Shown here: positions 35,545-43,276 of the stretch, one piece after another
How positions within the stretch are numbered: the first letter of the stretch is position 1
Layout of the letters: each line of letters opens with the position of its first letter
Source of the DNA: Streptomyces sp. CHD11
GTDB taxonomy: Bacteria > Actinomycetota > Actinomycetes > Streptomycetales > Streptomycetaceae
Assembly (NCBI RefSeq): GCF_018638295.1
Contig: NZ_JABTTS010000013.1
Span: 1 to 64,000 of the forward strand
Direction of reading: 5' to 3'
Length of the DNA: 64,000 nt
Position numbers and translations under genes: made by a program
The notes under the pieces: model-generated
The model's database searches: none
What the model was told of the DNA's origin: nothing
What the model saw: the letters and a program-made list of their open reading frames with translations, nothing else

Positions 35545-35604
35545 CGAGCCTACGGAGGCTCAGCACCGTATGGCCCTTTCCGGGCGTCGTAGTGAAGGGC
35601 GCCT

Positions 35605-35683
35605 GCATCCCGCAAGCGTGGAACACGCGCTGCTATTTAGAGCGCTTGGAAGGCACGTGCTCTATCCGCTGAGCTACGGGGGC
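35605..35683 (-). tRNA. Degenerate tRNA-like sequence, anticodon TCC, possibly a tRNA remnant
   Basis: On the minus strand from 35683 the 5' half is canonical: acceptor GCCCCCG, D-arm GCTC/GAGC, and an anticodon arm with loop CTTCCAA (anticodon TCC, Gly). The 3' half is poor: a 12-base variable region, a T-arm with 4 of 5 pairs and loop TTCCACG, and an acceptor strand with only 4 of 7 pairs. The 5' half resembles actinomycete tRNA-Arg bodies more than tRNA-Gly. It may be a decayed tRNA or an old attachment site. Confidence 0.45.
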
Positions 35684-35892
35684 TGACCTGCGTAAACGCA
35701 GCCTCCGAGCGCTGCCCCCCAAGTCGCGGGGGACACATGGGGGAATCGCGGATTCCCGGTGACCGGGGGACGCGAGCGCTCCCCGATCGGACCGTACGTA
35801 GGGTCTCACATTATCTTCACGCCCCGAAGTCTCTCGCGGAAACAATTCCGTACCTCGTCGGCGTTGGTGATCTCCGAGCCGAGGAGGGGAAG

Positions 35893-36789
35893 GTGTCGGG
35901 CCTGAAACTGTTCCGCACGGACACGACGAATAGCGGCATGACGGAGGTCATGCCGCGTCTTGCTGAGGTCGAGGCCGATGTGCAGGGCCTTGTCGAGGCG
36001 CACATGGAGACGCTGCTGGGCGTCCGGTTCCTGGTGAGCGAGTACAGCACGGGGCCCGTCCACGGGGGCCGGATCGACTCCCTGGGGCTGGACGAGAACG
36101 GATCGCCGGTCATCGTGGAGTACAAGCGCGGTACGGACGCCGGCGTCATCAACCAGGGTCTGTTCTATCTCTCGTGGCTGATGGACCACCGGGCGGAGTT
36201 CGAGCGCCTGGTCCGCGACCGGCTCGGGGTGACGGCCGCGTCCCAGGTCTCGTGGAGCAGCCCGCGCTTGATCTGCATCGCCGGCGACTTCACCCGCTAC
36301 GACATGCATGCCGTGCGCGAGCACCGGCGGTCGATCGACCTGGTTCGCTACCGACTCTTCGGCAGGGACTTGCTCGGGCTTGAGACCGTGGCCTCCGTGA
36401 GTAGCGGCATGCAGGTGGCCCGCCTGGCACGGCGCGGGGCGGTCGCCCGGGCGGCGGCTGATGTCCAGGGTGCGGCGATGCGCAAGTTGGCGGGTGCGGT
36501 CGACGAGGTCTTGCTCGGGCTCGGGGACGGCGTGAACCGGGTGGAGCGCAAGACCTACCGGGCGTATCAGCGGCTGCGGAACTTCGCCTGCCTGTGCCCG
36601 CCGCAGCGCAGCAAGCTGCTGGTCTACCTGAAGGTCGACCCAAAGGATGTCGACCTTGTTCCGGGCTTCACTCGGGACGTGTCCGGTCTCGGTCACCACG
36701 GGACGGGTGATCTGGAGGTGCAGCTGCGTACGCCGAGGGACCTGGAGCGGGCCCAGGAGCTGTTCCGGGCAAGCTACGCGGCGGCGTGA
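35893..36789 (+). CDS. NucS-like PD-(D/E)xK endonuclease with DUF5655 C-terminus
   Basis: 298 residues. The nuclease core is GGRIDSLGLDENGSPVIVEY followed by KRG, giving D...ExK. The C-terminal domain reads LLVYLKVDPKDVDLVPGFTR, then GHHGTGDLEVQL, the DUF5655 pattern. It is predicted to be a nucleic-acid-binding or nuclease protein; such pairings are common near restriction and defence genes. The GTG at 35893 is chosen for its GGAGG five bases upstream; the frame is open further upstream without a better start. Confidence 0.8.
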   Translation: MSGLKLFRTDTTNSGMTEVMPRLAEVEADVQGLVEAHMETLLGVRFLVSEYSTGPVHGGRIDSLGLDENGSPVIVEYKRGTDAGVINQGLFYLSWLMDHRAEFERLVRDRLGVTAASQVSWSSPRLICIAGDFTRYDMHAVREHRRSIDLVRYRLFGRDLLGLETVASVSSGMQVARLARRGAVARAAADVQGAAMRKLAGAVDEVLLGLGDGVNRVERKTYRAYQRLRNFACLCPPQRSKLLVYLKVDPKDVDLVPGFTRDVSGLGHHGTGDLEVQLRTPRDLERAQELFRASYAAA

Positions 36790-36903
36790 TCGCCTGCCGC
36801 TGCCGGCCTCGTGGCGCGCGCTGCGCTACGTGTCGTGTCTGTGGTCGTGGAGGAGCCTCTCGACGTGCGGGCAGGGCGTGGCGGTGGACTATCTATGGTG
36901 CAC

Positions 36904-36934
36904 GGGATCGCCGGTTTGGCCAACCGGCGATCCC
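36904..36934 (-). terminator. Perfect 13-bp hairpin terminator, copy A of a repeated 3' element
   Basis: GGGATCGCCGGTT (36904-36916), loop TGGCC, AACCGGCGATCCC (36922-36934), followed by GCTATGTTGCCCCG at 36937-36950. It sits 34 bases beyond the end of the minus-strand DUF317 gene. Copy B at 53711-53756 shares the stem core, loop and the GCTATGTTGCCCCG block. Confidence 0.75.
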
Positions 36935-36967
36935 GCGCTATGTTGCCCCGCTCGTGCGGGCCGATGA

Positions 36968-38335
36968 TCAGCGTGAACGGCTGGCGGGTCGGCGGGCCTT
37001 GGCCGCCGGAGCCGCCGACACGCTGGTCGCTAGGCAGGTCATGTGTTCATGGCCCGGCTGCGTCTGGCGCGTGCCGGTCTCGTGGGCGAGAGTTTCGGAG
37101 AGGTCGGCCAGCAGCGTACTCGGGGTGTGCGGAGACGCGGTGATGGCCCAGGTGGGGCGATTCGAGTCGGGCCCGGCCCAGATGGTCCAGGTGGCCAGGT
37201 TCTGACTCGCGTGTTGTGCGGCGAAGGCGTCGAACTGGACGCCCGCGTCCCCGCCGGGGGAGGTCCAGCGGATCCATCGCCCGTTCACGGTGTGCTTCCA
37301 TCCGGCGTCGGAGAGCGGCTGGGTGGCTGCGGTGACCGTCTTCTCGTCCACCGAGGCGCTGATGACCGTGTCCCAGCCGTCGCCATCGGCGAGGTGGATG
37401 AACAGATTCTGCAGCACTGGTGCAGGGGTGGCGCCGGTCGCGGTGAGGTGCCACATGCGGTCGGAGACGGGTGTCTCGTAGGCGGCCACGGTCCAGGCGG
37501 TCTCGCGGGCGGGGGTTTCGTGGACGCGTTCGATGCGCAGGGTCTGTGATTCGTGGATGGCGTGGGTCGTTTCATCGGACCAGGTACGCCACTTTTCGAA
37601 CTCGCCGTGCGCGTCGAGGAAGCTGTCGAGGAGCGCGTCGTGGTCACCGGCATCGGCCAGGTAGACGGGGACGGCCTCCGGCTCCGGGCGGGACGGTTCG
37701 GACTTGGCTGTGGTGACGTCGAAGACGGAACGCGCTGCGATGGCGGCGCGTTCGGTGTCGGTCAAGGGCGCCGGTCCGGGGCGCATCTCGGCCGCGTGAA
37801 CCTTCTCGAAGGCCACCAGTGCCTCCGCGGGTGAGTCGAAGGTGTCGGCGACCTGACGCAGATGATCCTCGCCGTGCAGGTAGACGGACTTGCCGCCCCG
37901 GTGGAGGTATGTGCCGACCGCGACGGTGGTGTGGCCGTCGTGGGCGTGGGCGTGAATCAGGAGGTGGCCGTTGCGGATGTCGTCGTGGATCTTCTGCGCC
38001 TGGTTGGAGACCTCGCGGATTTCGCTGCGGGTGAGCCAGGGCATCGGGTAGTTCGCCCAGGTCCATTCCTCGTCGATGGCCTCCTGGAGCCGTGGGGTGA
38101 TTTCGACGGTGATGCCTTCGGCGGTCAGGTGCTGGGCTGCGTCGGCGGCCCAGTAGGGCTCCTCGTGATCGATGCGAGCCAGGACCAGGACGCCTGTGGC
38201 GGCGGCACTCCAGCCGGCAGCCTCCAGAGCCATGAAGGCGACGCGGGCCTGTGTGCCGGTCAGGACGGCCTGCACGGCGCTCGGGTGAGTGGGGTGGGTG
38301 TCGAGGCGGACATGGGCGTCGATGGTGGGAGTCAC
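36968..38335 (-). CDS. DUF317 domain protein
   Basis: 455 residues, last gene of the long minus-strand array. Two DUF317-like repeats are visible, with patterns such as RMWHLTATGATPAPVLQNLF and TWAITASPHTPSTLLADLSE. The family is largely confined to Streptomyces and its plasmids; the function is unknown. Its first codons are duplicated at 15271-15312. It is the longest of four DUF317 proteins here and ends in the terminator at 36904-36934. Confidence 0.72.
   Translation of the reverse strand: MTPTIDAHVRLDTHPTHPSAVQAVLTGTQARVAFMALEAAGWSAAATGVLVLARIDHEEPYWAADAAQHLTAEGITVEITPRLQEAIDEEWTWANYPMPWLTRSEIREVSNQAQKIHDDIRNGHLLIHAHAHDGHTTVAVGTYLHRGGKSVYLHGEDHLRQVADTFDSPAEALVAFEKVHAAEMRPGPAPLTDTERAAIAARSVFDVTTAKSEPSRPEPEAVPVYLADAGDHDALLDSFLDAHGEFEKWRTWSDETTHAIHESQTLRIERVHETPARETAWTVAAYETPVSDRMWHLTATGATPAPVLQNLFIHLADGDGWDTVISASVDEKTVTAATQPLSDAGWKHTVNGRWIRWTSPGGDAGVQFDAFAAQHASQNLATWTIWAGPDSNRPTWAITASPHTPSTLLADLSETLAHETGTRQTQPGHEHMTCLATSVSAAPAAKARRPASRSR
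38265..38306. repeat. 42-bp direct repeat, right copy
   Basis: Lies within the first codons of the intact DUF317 gene and matches 15271-15312 with a single mismatch, in the same orientation. It is the intact source-like copy. Confidence 0.75.
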
Positions 38336-38400
38336 GTGGGGGTCTCATCTGTTCTGCCGGTGGCCGGGCCTTCGGGTCCGGCCACCGGCGTACTCGGGAG

Positions 38401-39513
38401 TTATCGGGTTGCTCGTGGGGAGCGGGCGGCGGGTGCGGCCGTGGTCGGCGGGTCGGCGCGGATGGCAGGCGCCGGTCGCCGCTGCTGGGGCGGGGTGGCT
38501 CCGGTGGCGTTCTGCCAGCGGGAGCGGACGGCGGCGATGTCAGCGAGGGCGCGGCGGGCGCCGACGACGAGCTGGAAGGGGGTGTTCGCCGGGTCGCCGA
38601 CGTACGCCTCGATGCGCCGGCCGGTGTGCTCGGCTGTGGCCAGGAGGGAACGCTGCAGGGCGCGTTCGCCCCAGTGCCCGACGGATCCGGCCGGTTCGGC
38701 CAGCATGCGCAGGACCTCGCCTGGTTCACTGCCGCCGTCCAGCAGACCGCGCTGCTGGGCTTCCCACAGGACCGTGACGGGGTCGATGGGCTCGTTGCGG
38801 CGGGCGAGGGTGGTCAGGCACTGCCACAGGCCGGCGTGCAGCGGCAGGGTGAGGTCGTCGGGGATGAGCCACCGGACGGAATCGATGTCGTCAGGGCGGG
38901 CGGTGGCGGTGGCGAGCAGCAGTTGCTCCTCCTCGACCGCCTCGATGTGGTCAGGGGCGGCGGCGGGCGGTGCCGGGGTGCGGGGGAGGACGCCGGAGCG
39001 CGGGGGAAAGCGGTTCGCGATGTCGTCCACGACCGCGGCGAGCGCGTCGACTTCGGCGAGCACCGTCTGGACGGGGAGCGGGAGGCTGGCGTCGTGGACG
39101 GTGTGGACGAGGCGTTCGGCGGCCGTCAGCAGGCGGCGGCGGGCGTGCTCGGCCTCGACCATCCGGGCGTAGGCGGGGGCGTGGCTGGGCCAGGGACAGA
39201 CCTGGACGAGGGTGTGCAGGTAGGTGACGGTCAGACCGCGCGCCTGCTCCCGCCCCGCGGTGAGCACGCGGTCGAGCCACTTGGTGTTCTTCGCGTGCTC
39301 GGCGGGGTCGGGCCGCGGCAAGGTGCTGATCGCGGCGTACAGGGCGGCGTGCGCGGCGGTGGAGAAGGAGTCGGCGGTGATGCCGTTCACGTCGTCCAGG
39401 CGGTGCGGGTCGAGGAGGAGGGCCCCCAGGAGGGCCTGCTCGACGTGGAACACCGGCTGGGGCGGTGGGACGGCGTCGAGGTCGTCTTCATCGGGTTCAG
39501 GTGCGTGAGGCAT
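38401..39513 (-). CDS. Protein with two DnaB N-terminal-like domains, no helicase domain
   Basis: 370 residues. The N-terminal repeat (EQALLGALLLDPHRLDDV, ITADSFSTAAHAALYAAI) and the second repeat (EEEQLLLATATARP, WLIPDDLTLPLHAGLWQCLT) both match the DnaB helicase N-terminal helical domain. The RecA-like ATPase domain is absent. It could bind primase or replicative helicase for the element's replication. ATG at 39513 shares one base with the methyltransferase stop (TGATG). Confidence 0.78.
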   Translation of the reverse strand: MPHAPEPDEDDLDAVPPPQPVFHVEQALLGALLLDPHRLDDVNGITADSFSTAAHAALYAAISTLPRPDPAEHAKNTKWLDRVLTAGREQARGLTVTYLHTLVQVCPWPSHAPAYARMVEAEHARRRLLTAAERLVHTVHDASLPLPVQTVLAEVDALAAVVDDIANRFPPRSGVLPRTPAPPAAAPDHIEAVEEEQLLLATATARPDDIDSVRWLIPDDLTLPLHAGLWQCLTTLARRNEPIDPVTVLWEAQQRGLLDGGSEPGEVLRMLAEPAGSVGHWGERALQRSLLATAEHTGRRIEAYVGDPANTPFQLVVGARRALADIAAVRSRWQNATGATPPQQRRPAPAIRADPPTTAAPAARSPRATR

Positions 39514-40784
39514 CAGGCGGCGAGAGTGAAGCCGTCGGGGTCGAGGGTGACACCGAGGTGCGGGGCGAGGAGGTGGCCGGCGAGCAGCGGGGGCACGGCG
39601 TTGCCGATCTGGGAGAACTGCTGACCCTTGTTCCCGGCCCAGGGGTAGTCGGCGGGGAAGGTCTGCAGAAGGCCCGCCTCGCGGGCGGTGATCCGGATCG
39701 GCTCGGGAACGGCCGGCGCATCACCTTCTTCGGCTGGCGGTGTGGCGGGTTCGGCGACCCAGGTGGACTCGTTGGCGCGGTGCCCGAAGAACAGCGTGCC
39801 AGCCGGCTCCTGGATGGACCGGACGGTGGCGTTGGCCTGGTTGTTGCTGCGCAGGGACCAGGACCAGCGGTGGGCCTCGGCGGTGAACGTGGGCGCCGGA
39901 GCGTCGGCCGCACGGTTGTCTCGGGTGCCGTGCCGGGCCGCCCATCCGGCGCCTTCGCGGCGGGACTGCAGGACCACTCCGTCCGGCCGGGGCATCCAGG
40001 TGCCGCGCTCCCTGGCGTCGGACAGCGTCTTGCGGGAGCCCGATGGGAACGGTTCGGGCCCGCCGCCGGGCCCACCTCCTGCGCAGACGGTGGGGACGGG
40101 CCGGTCGGTCGAGCCCCATCCCAGAGCTTCGGCCATGCTGACCCAGCGGGCACGGCCCGGACCGAACAGCGATTCCGGCTCGGCGAGCTGGGCGTGCGTG
40201 GGCGTGGGCGGCTGCGCCGTACGGACGCGGGAGGCCAGCAGGATCGCTCGCTTCCTGGTCTGTGGGACGCCGAAGTCAGCGGCGTTGAGGATCCCGCACC
40301 AGACGGAAAACCCCCACCCTCGCAGGACGGCCGCGTACTGCTTCCACAACGGCAGCACATCCGGTACTTCCTCCATGGCTACCCAGTCGGGCTCACCGAC
40401 CGTGTTCAGCGCGTACAGGTAGCGCATCGGCTCGGCAGCGAGCAGGGAGCGCTCGTCACGACAGGCGGCGAGGAGGCGTTCGCGGGTATCGCGCCCGGCG
40501 GCCAGATCCTCGACCGCCGCGTGCACCTGTGGCTGGTCGAGAAGGCCAAGACGCTTGCCGGCCATGCTCCACGCCTGACACGGCGGCGAAGCGATCACAC
40601 CGCGGGTGCGGCCGACGAACGGCCAGGTCGGATACCTCGCCACGTCGCACCGGATGGTCAACTGATCTGTCGCTGCGCGGGTCTTGCACGCCCACGGGTC
40701 CCATTCCAGCCCGACATCGCGCACGCCCAGGACCTGCAGCGCCCTGCTCCAGCCGCCCGGCCCCGCGAAGAGGTCGAGGATCAC
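39513..40784 (-). CDS. C5-cytosine DNA methyltransferase
   Basis: 423 residues. Motif I is LDLFAGPGGWS; the catalytic motif IV is SPPCQAW (Cys at 69); motif VI reads MEEVPDVL in place of ENV; motif VIII is QTRKRAIL; motif X is QIGNAVPPLLAGHL. It methylates cytosine C5 in DNA. A GTG at 40784 overlaps the upstream PP-loop stop (GTGA). No cognate restriction gene is adjacent, so it may protect the element or act with the PP-loop enzyme. Confidence 0.92.
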   Translation of the reverse strand: MILDLFAGPGGWSRALQVLGVRDVGLEWDPWACKTRAATDQLTIRCDVARYPTWPFVGRTRGVIASPPCQAWSMAGKRLGLLDQPQVHAAVEDLAAGRDTRERLLAACRDERSLLAAEPMRYLYALNTVGEPDWVAMEEVPDVLPLWKQYAAVLRGWGFSVWCGILNAADFGVPQTRKRAILLASRVRTAQPPTPTHAQLAEPESLFGPGRARWVSMAEALGWGSTDRPVPTVCAGGGPGGGPEPFPSGSRKTLSDARERGTWMPRPDGVVLQSRREGAGWAARHGTRDNRAADAPAPTFTAEAHRWSWSLRSNNQANATVRSIQEPAGTLFFGHRANESTWVAEPATPPAEEGDAPAVPEPIRITAREAGLLQTFPADYPWAGNKGQQFSQIGNAVPPLLAGHLLAPHLGVTLDPDGFTLAA

Positions 40785-41704
40785 GTGGCCAGCCCGAAGT
40801 CGTCCCGCGTCAACGCGTCGGCGTCGCCGCGGCACGCCCAGGGCGAGCAGCCGTCCTCGACCCCCTTCTCCAGGACGTCGGCCTCGTCCGCGCTGATCTG
40901 CAGGGCGGCCCGCTCGGCGGCGGTGACGTGGTCGATCGGCGCCTGGCTCAGCGGGACGCGGGAGCGGTGCAGGAAAGCCTCGCCGAGCAGGCGGCTGCCC
41001 GAGGCGTTGGCACGGGCATTGCCCTGCCGGATGGCCGCGTCGAATTCGACGACGTCCGCCCACTCGGACGGAGAGGTGTCCCTGATATGCCGCCACTGCG
41101 CATTCCCGTGGAACGGGCACCCCAGGCAACTCGACTTCGGCGTATTGGCGAGACCAAGAGAGGTCAGGTAACGCACGCAGTCGGTCCTGCTCCAGGACAT
41201 GTCCAGAAGAGGATGCCGGTTGCGCATGTACTTGACGTCCGCATCCTTCGCGCGGTGAAATTCATCCGTGGAAATTCCTACCCACTGCTCGACGAAAACG
41301 CTCTTCGGGATGCGGGCCGGATAGGGGTAGCCGAGTAGTTCGCGAACCTTCTGCTTGATCGGCTTAACCTTATATTCCCCGGTGCACTGCCGTCGGGTCA
41401 TTCCAGGCCGCCCGTCCTGATTGAGGATGTGGAGAGGCATGGATGCGAACCGGTGGTCCGGGTTCAGCGCGTCGTCGCGGATATTTCCGGCCGACACGCG
41501 GAGTACGGGTATCCCGGCGGGTGCGGCTATCTCTTCTTCCAGGCGGTCAAGGTGCGCATAAACCGCTTCGGGCTCCCATCCGGTGTCGGCGAAAATCGCG
41601 TAGTCGACCCTGGGGAGAATACCCTCGGCTGACAGGGCGAGAAGCGTGCTGGACTGAACTCCCGCGCCGAGGGAGAGGGCGCGGAATCGGGGCTGATTTG
41701 AAAT
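40781..41704 (-). CDS. PAPS reductase-like PP-loop enzyme (adenine nucleotide alpha-hydrolase fold)
   Basis: 307 residues. The PP-loop appears as SLGAGVQSST near residue 11, followed by FADTGWEP, RRQCTGEYKVKPIKQKV and CLGCPFHGNAQWR, with further Cys near the C-terminus (CSPWACRGD). Such proteins activate sulfur or nucleotides; relatives include DndC. No GTG, TTG or ATG fits the start; ATT at 41704, six bases after AGGA, is the best candidate. It is translationally coupled to the C5 methyltransferase. Confidence 0.78.
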   Translation of the reverse strand: MSNQPRFRALSLGAGVQSSTLLALSAEGILPRVDYAIFADTGWEPEAVYAHLDRLEEEIAAPAGIPVLRVSAGNIRDDALNPDHRFASMPLHILNQDGRPGMTRRQCTGEYKVKPIKQKVRELLGYPYPARIPKSVFVEQWVGISTDEFHRAKDADVKYMRNRHPLLDMSWSRTDCVRYLTSLGLANTPKSSCLGCPFHGNAQWRHIRDTSPSEWADVVEFDAAIRQGNARANASGSRLLGEAFLHRSRVPLSQAPIDHVTAAERAALQISADEADVLEKGVEDGCSPWACRGDADALTRDDFGLAT

Positions 41705-41760
41705 GGTCTGTCCTGGGTGTAAGGGAAAAGGGAGGGCGCGCTCGCATCGCGGCTGTCGCG

Positions 41761-42024
41761 TCAGCGGCAGGGGGATTCCGGCCGGTCGCGGGATACGGCG
41801 TCGCAGAGGGCGAGGATGCGGTCGAGGAGGCCGACGGCCGACTCGATGAACTGCTGCGGTGCAGGCCCGATCAGGACGACCCGGCATGATGTGGCGTGGG
41901 TCTGGCGGCGTTGGTTCTCCACGGCGCGGGCCAGGGCAGCGGTCAGTTCGGCGTCGGCCCGTGCGATCAGGTCGAGCTGATGGCGCTCGGCGCGGGCCGG
42001 ATGCAGTCCGGCGGGAACGAACAC
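41761..42024 (-). CDS. Hypothetical protein (87 aa), helical
   Basis: Starts MFVPAGLHPARAERHQLDLI and continues as an amphipathic helical protein (RADAELTAALARAVENQRRQ, FIESAVGLLDRILALCDAV). No family recognised. It lies between the PP-loop enzyme and the next coupled genes on the same strand. Confidence 0.5.
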   Translation of the reverse strand: MFVPAGLHPARAERHQLDLIARADAELTAALARAVENQRRQTHATSCRVVLIGPAPQQFIESAVGLLDRILALCDAVSRDRPESPCR

Positions 42025-42117
42025 GCCGAGCGTGCATCGGGGTTGGGCGAGGAGGGTTGAGGGGAGTCGGTGGTGGCCAGGAGGGGCCTTTCTCGGGGGG
42101 CGGGCTGTCGCGGCAGG

Positions 42118-42189
42118 TCAGCGGTGGCGGGTGGCCGGTGAAGGCGGGGAGGCCACGTCGAACAGGAGGCTCTCGGGCTGTGTCGTCAT
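42118..42189 (-). CDS. Tiny coupled ORF (23 aa)
   Basis: ATG at 42189 overlaps the upstream stop (ATGA) and encodes a 23-residue peptide (MTTQPESLLFDVASPPSPAT, then RHR) before TGA. The overlap fits the operon's pattern, but the peptide may serve only for coupling. Confidence 0.3.
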   Translation of the reverse strand: MTTQPESLLFDVASPPSPATRHR

Positions 42190-42725
42190 ACGCGGCGCCG
42201 GGCAGCGGGCGCGGGCGGCGCGGAGGGCGCTTTCTGCGGGCTGGGCCCTTGGGCCTCGGCGATGAGCTGGCGGTCCTCAGTACGTGCCGAGAATGAGGCG
42301 AGGCGGCGGGAGAGCCCTCGCGCCACGGCGCGGTAGGTGGTGGCCGCTCGCTGCATTTCCACACCGGCACGGCGGAGTTGATCACGGCTGGTCGCGGGGG
42401 TGGAGTCGGCGTCCTCGTACAGCAGGATCTCGGTGCGGTGATGGATGGCGAGGTTGCACAGTGTGGCGGCGAGTGAGATCTGGGAGCAGGCGCCGGCGAG
42501 GTGCGCCAGGTTGTCGGCCCCGTCTTTCATCGCGGGGTACTGGCTGACCGACAGGTCGTGAACCTGCCGAGTGCACTGCATCGCCAGCTCGTGCACCCGC
42601 AGGCTGAGGGGCGCGATCTCTCGGACGGGCTTGGCGATCTCGCCCTCCCCGATGCGTGCCGCCTCCGCGGACAGTTCCTCCAGGGCGGGGGCTACCTCGC
42701 CGAGAAGGCGAGTGTGTTCGGTCAA
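42186..42725 (-). CDS. Hypothetical helical protein (about 179 aa)
   Basis: The coding body is clear: LLGEVAPALEELSAEAARI, PLSLRVHELAMQCTRQVHDL, CSQISLAATLCNLAIHHRT, RAATTYRAVARGLSRRLASF, then a Pro/Ala/Arg tail. It is all helical and no family is recognised. The start is uncertain; TTG at 42725 (LTEHTRLL) is a guess because no good RBS is seen. Confidence 0.55.
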   Translation of the reverse strand: MTEHTRLLGEVAPALEELSAEAARIGEGEIAKPVREIAPLSLRVHELAMQCTRQVHDLSVSQYPAMKDGADNLAHLAGACSQISLAATLCNLAIHHRTEILLYEDADSTPATSRDQLRRAGVEMQRAATTYRAVARGLSRRLASFSARTEDRQLIAEAQGPSPQKAPSAPPAPAARRRV

Positions 42726-42817
42726 GTCGACGGTGTGCAGGACAACTCCGGGAGGATGCGGGCGGTACGGGGCAAGGTGAAGATGGTTGGTCCGTTGATG
42801 TGCAGGAACGGAGCCGG

Positions 42818-43276
42818 TCAGAGGGCTTCCCACAGCAGGCGGGTGACGTGGTCGTTGCCGTGGCCGGTTCGTGGGCGAGACGGGGTGTGCCAGCCGGCGC
42901 GGGGCGGCCGGCTGGCGATGACGCGCCACCCGGCGCCGCGCAGTGATGCGCCGCTCTCGCCGTCCTGCGTGTAGGTGACCAGTCGCCGGTAGCCGAGGGC
43001 TTTCGCCGCCCGCCACGCGGCGCCGTAGAGCAGTGAGTTGGCGTTGCGGGCGCCGTCGGTGGCGGTCCGGGTGACTTCGAGGGTGGCGCCGTCGTCCAGG
43101 TGACGGGCCACCGGCCGGCCGACGATGGCCACGGCGCGCAGCGTGCCGGTCTCGTCGGCGGCGCCGACCGCGAAGATCTGTCCTGCGGGCGGCGGATGGT
43201 GACGGTGCCAGGCGCGCACGAAGTCCTTTGCCTCACGGGAGCGGACCGGCACCAGGTACAGCGAGGCGTCGTTCAC
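42818..43276 (-). CDS. XF1762-family (GNAT-like) protein
   Basis: 152 residues with the XF1762 pattern: RAWHRHHPPPAGQIFAVGA, AIVGRPVARHLDDGATLEVT, GARNANSLLYGAAWRAAKAL, YRRLVTYTQDGESGASLRGA. The fold resembles a GNAT acetyltransferase. These are typical of plasmid and phage regions; the substrate is unknown. The GTG at 43276 overlaps the coupling-protein stop. Confidence 0.8.
   Translation of the reverse strand: MNDASLYLVPVRSREAKDFVRAWHRHHPPPAGQIFAVGAADETGTLRAVAIVGRPVARHLDDGATLEVTRTATDGARNANSLLYGAAWRAAKALGYRRLVTYTQDGESGASLRGAGWRVIASRPPRAGWHTPSRPRTGHGNDHVTRLLWEAL

Noticed and set aside
35633..35845. Minus-strand 70-codon frame ending SAPVAQRIEHVPSKRSK
   Set aside because: This peptide is the familiar false translation across a tRNA-type sequence; the region is better read as a degenerate tRNA.
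37862..39624. Long plus-strand frames opposite the DUF317 and DnaB-N genes
   Set aside because: Gly/Arg/Ala-rich shadows in high-GC DNA without RBS or family features.
42186..42385. N-terminal extension of the PP-loop gene up to 42385
   Set aside because: Would overlap two other genes in the array and consists of Pro/Arg-rich sequence; homologous proteins begin close to the PP-loop.
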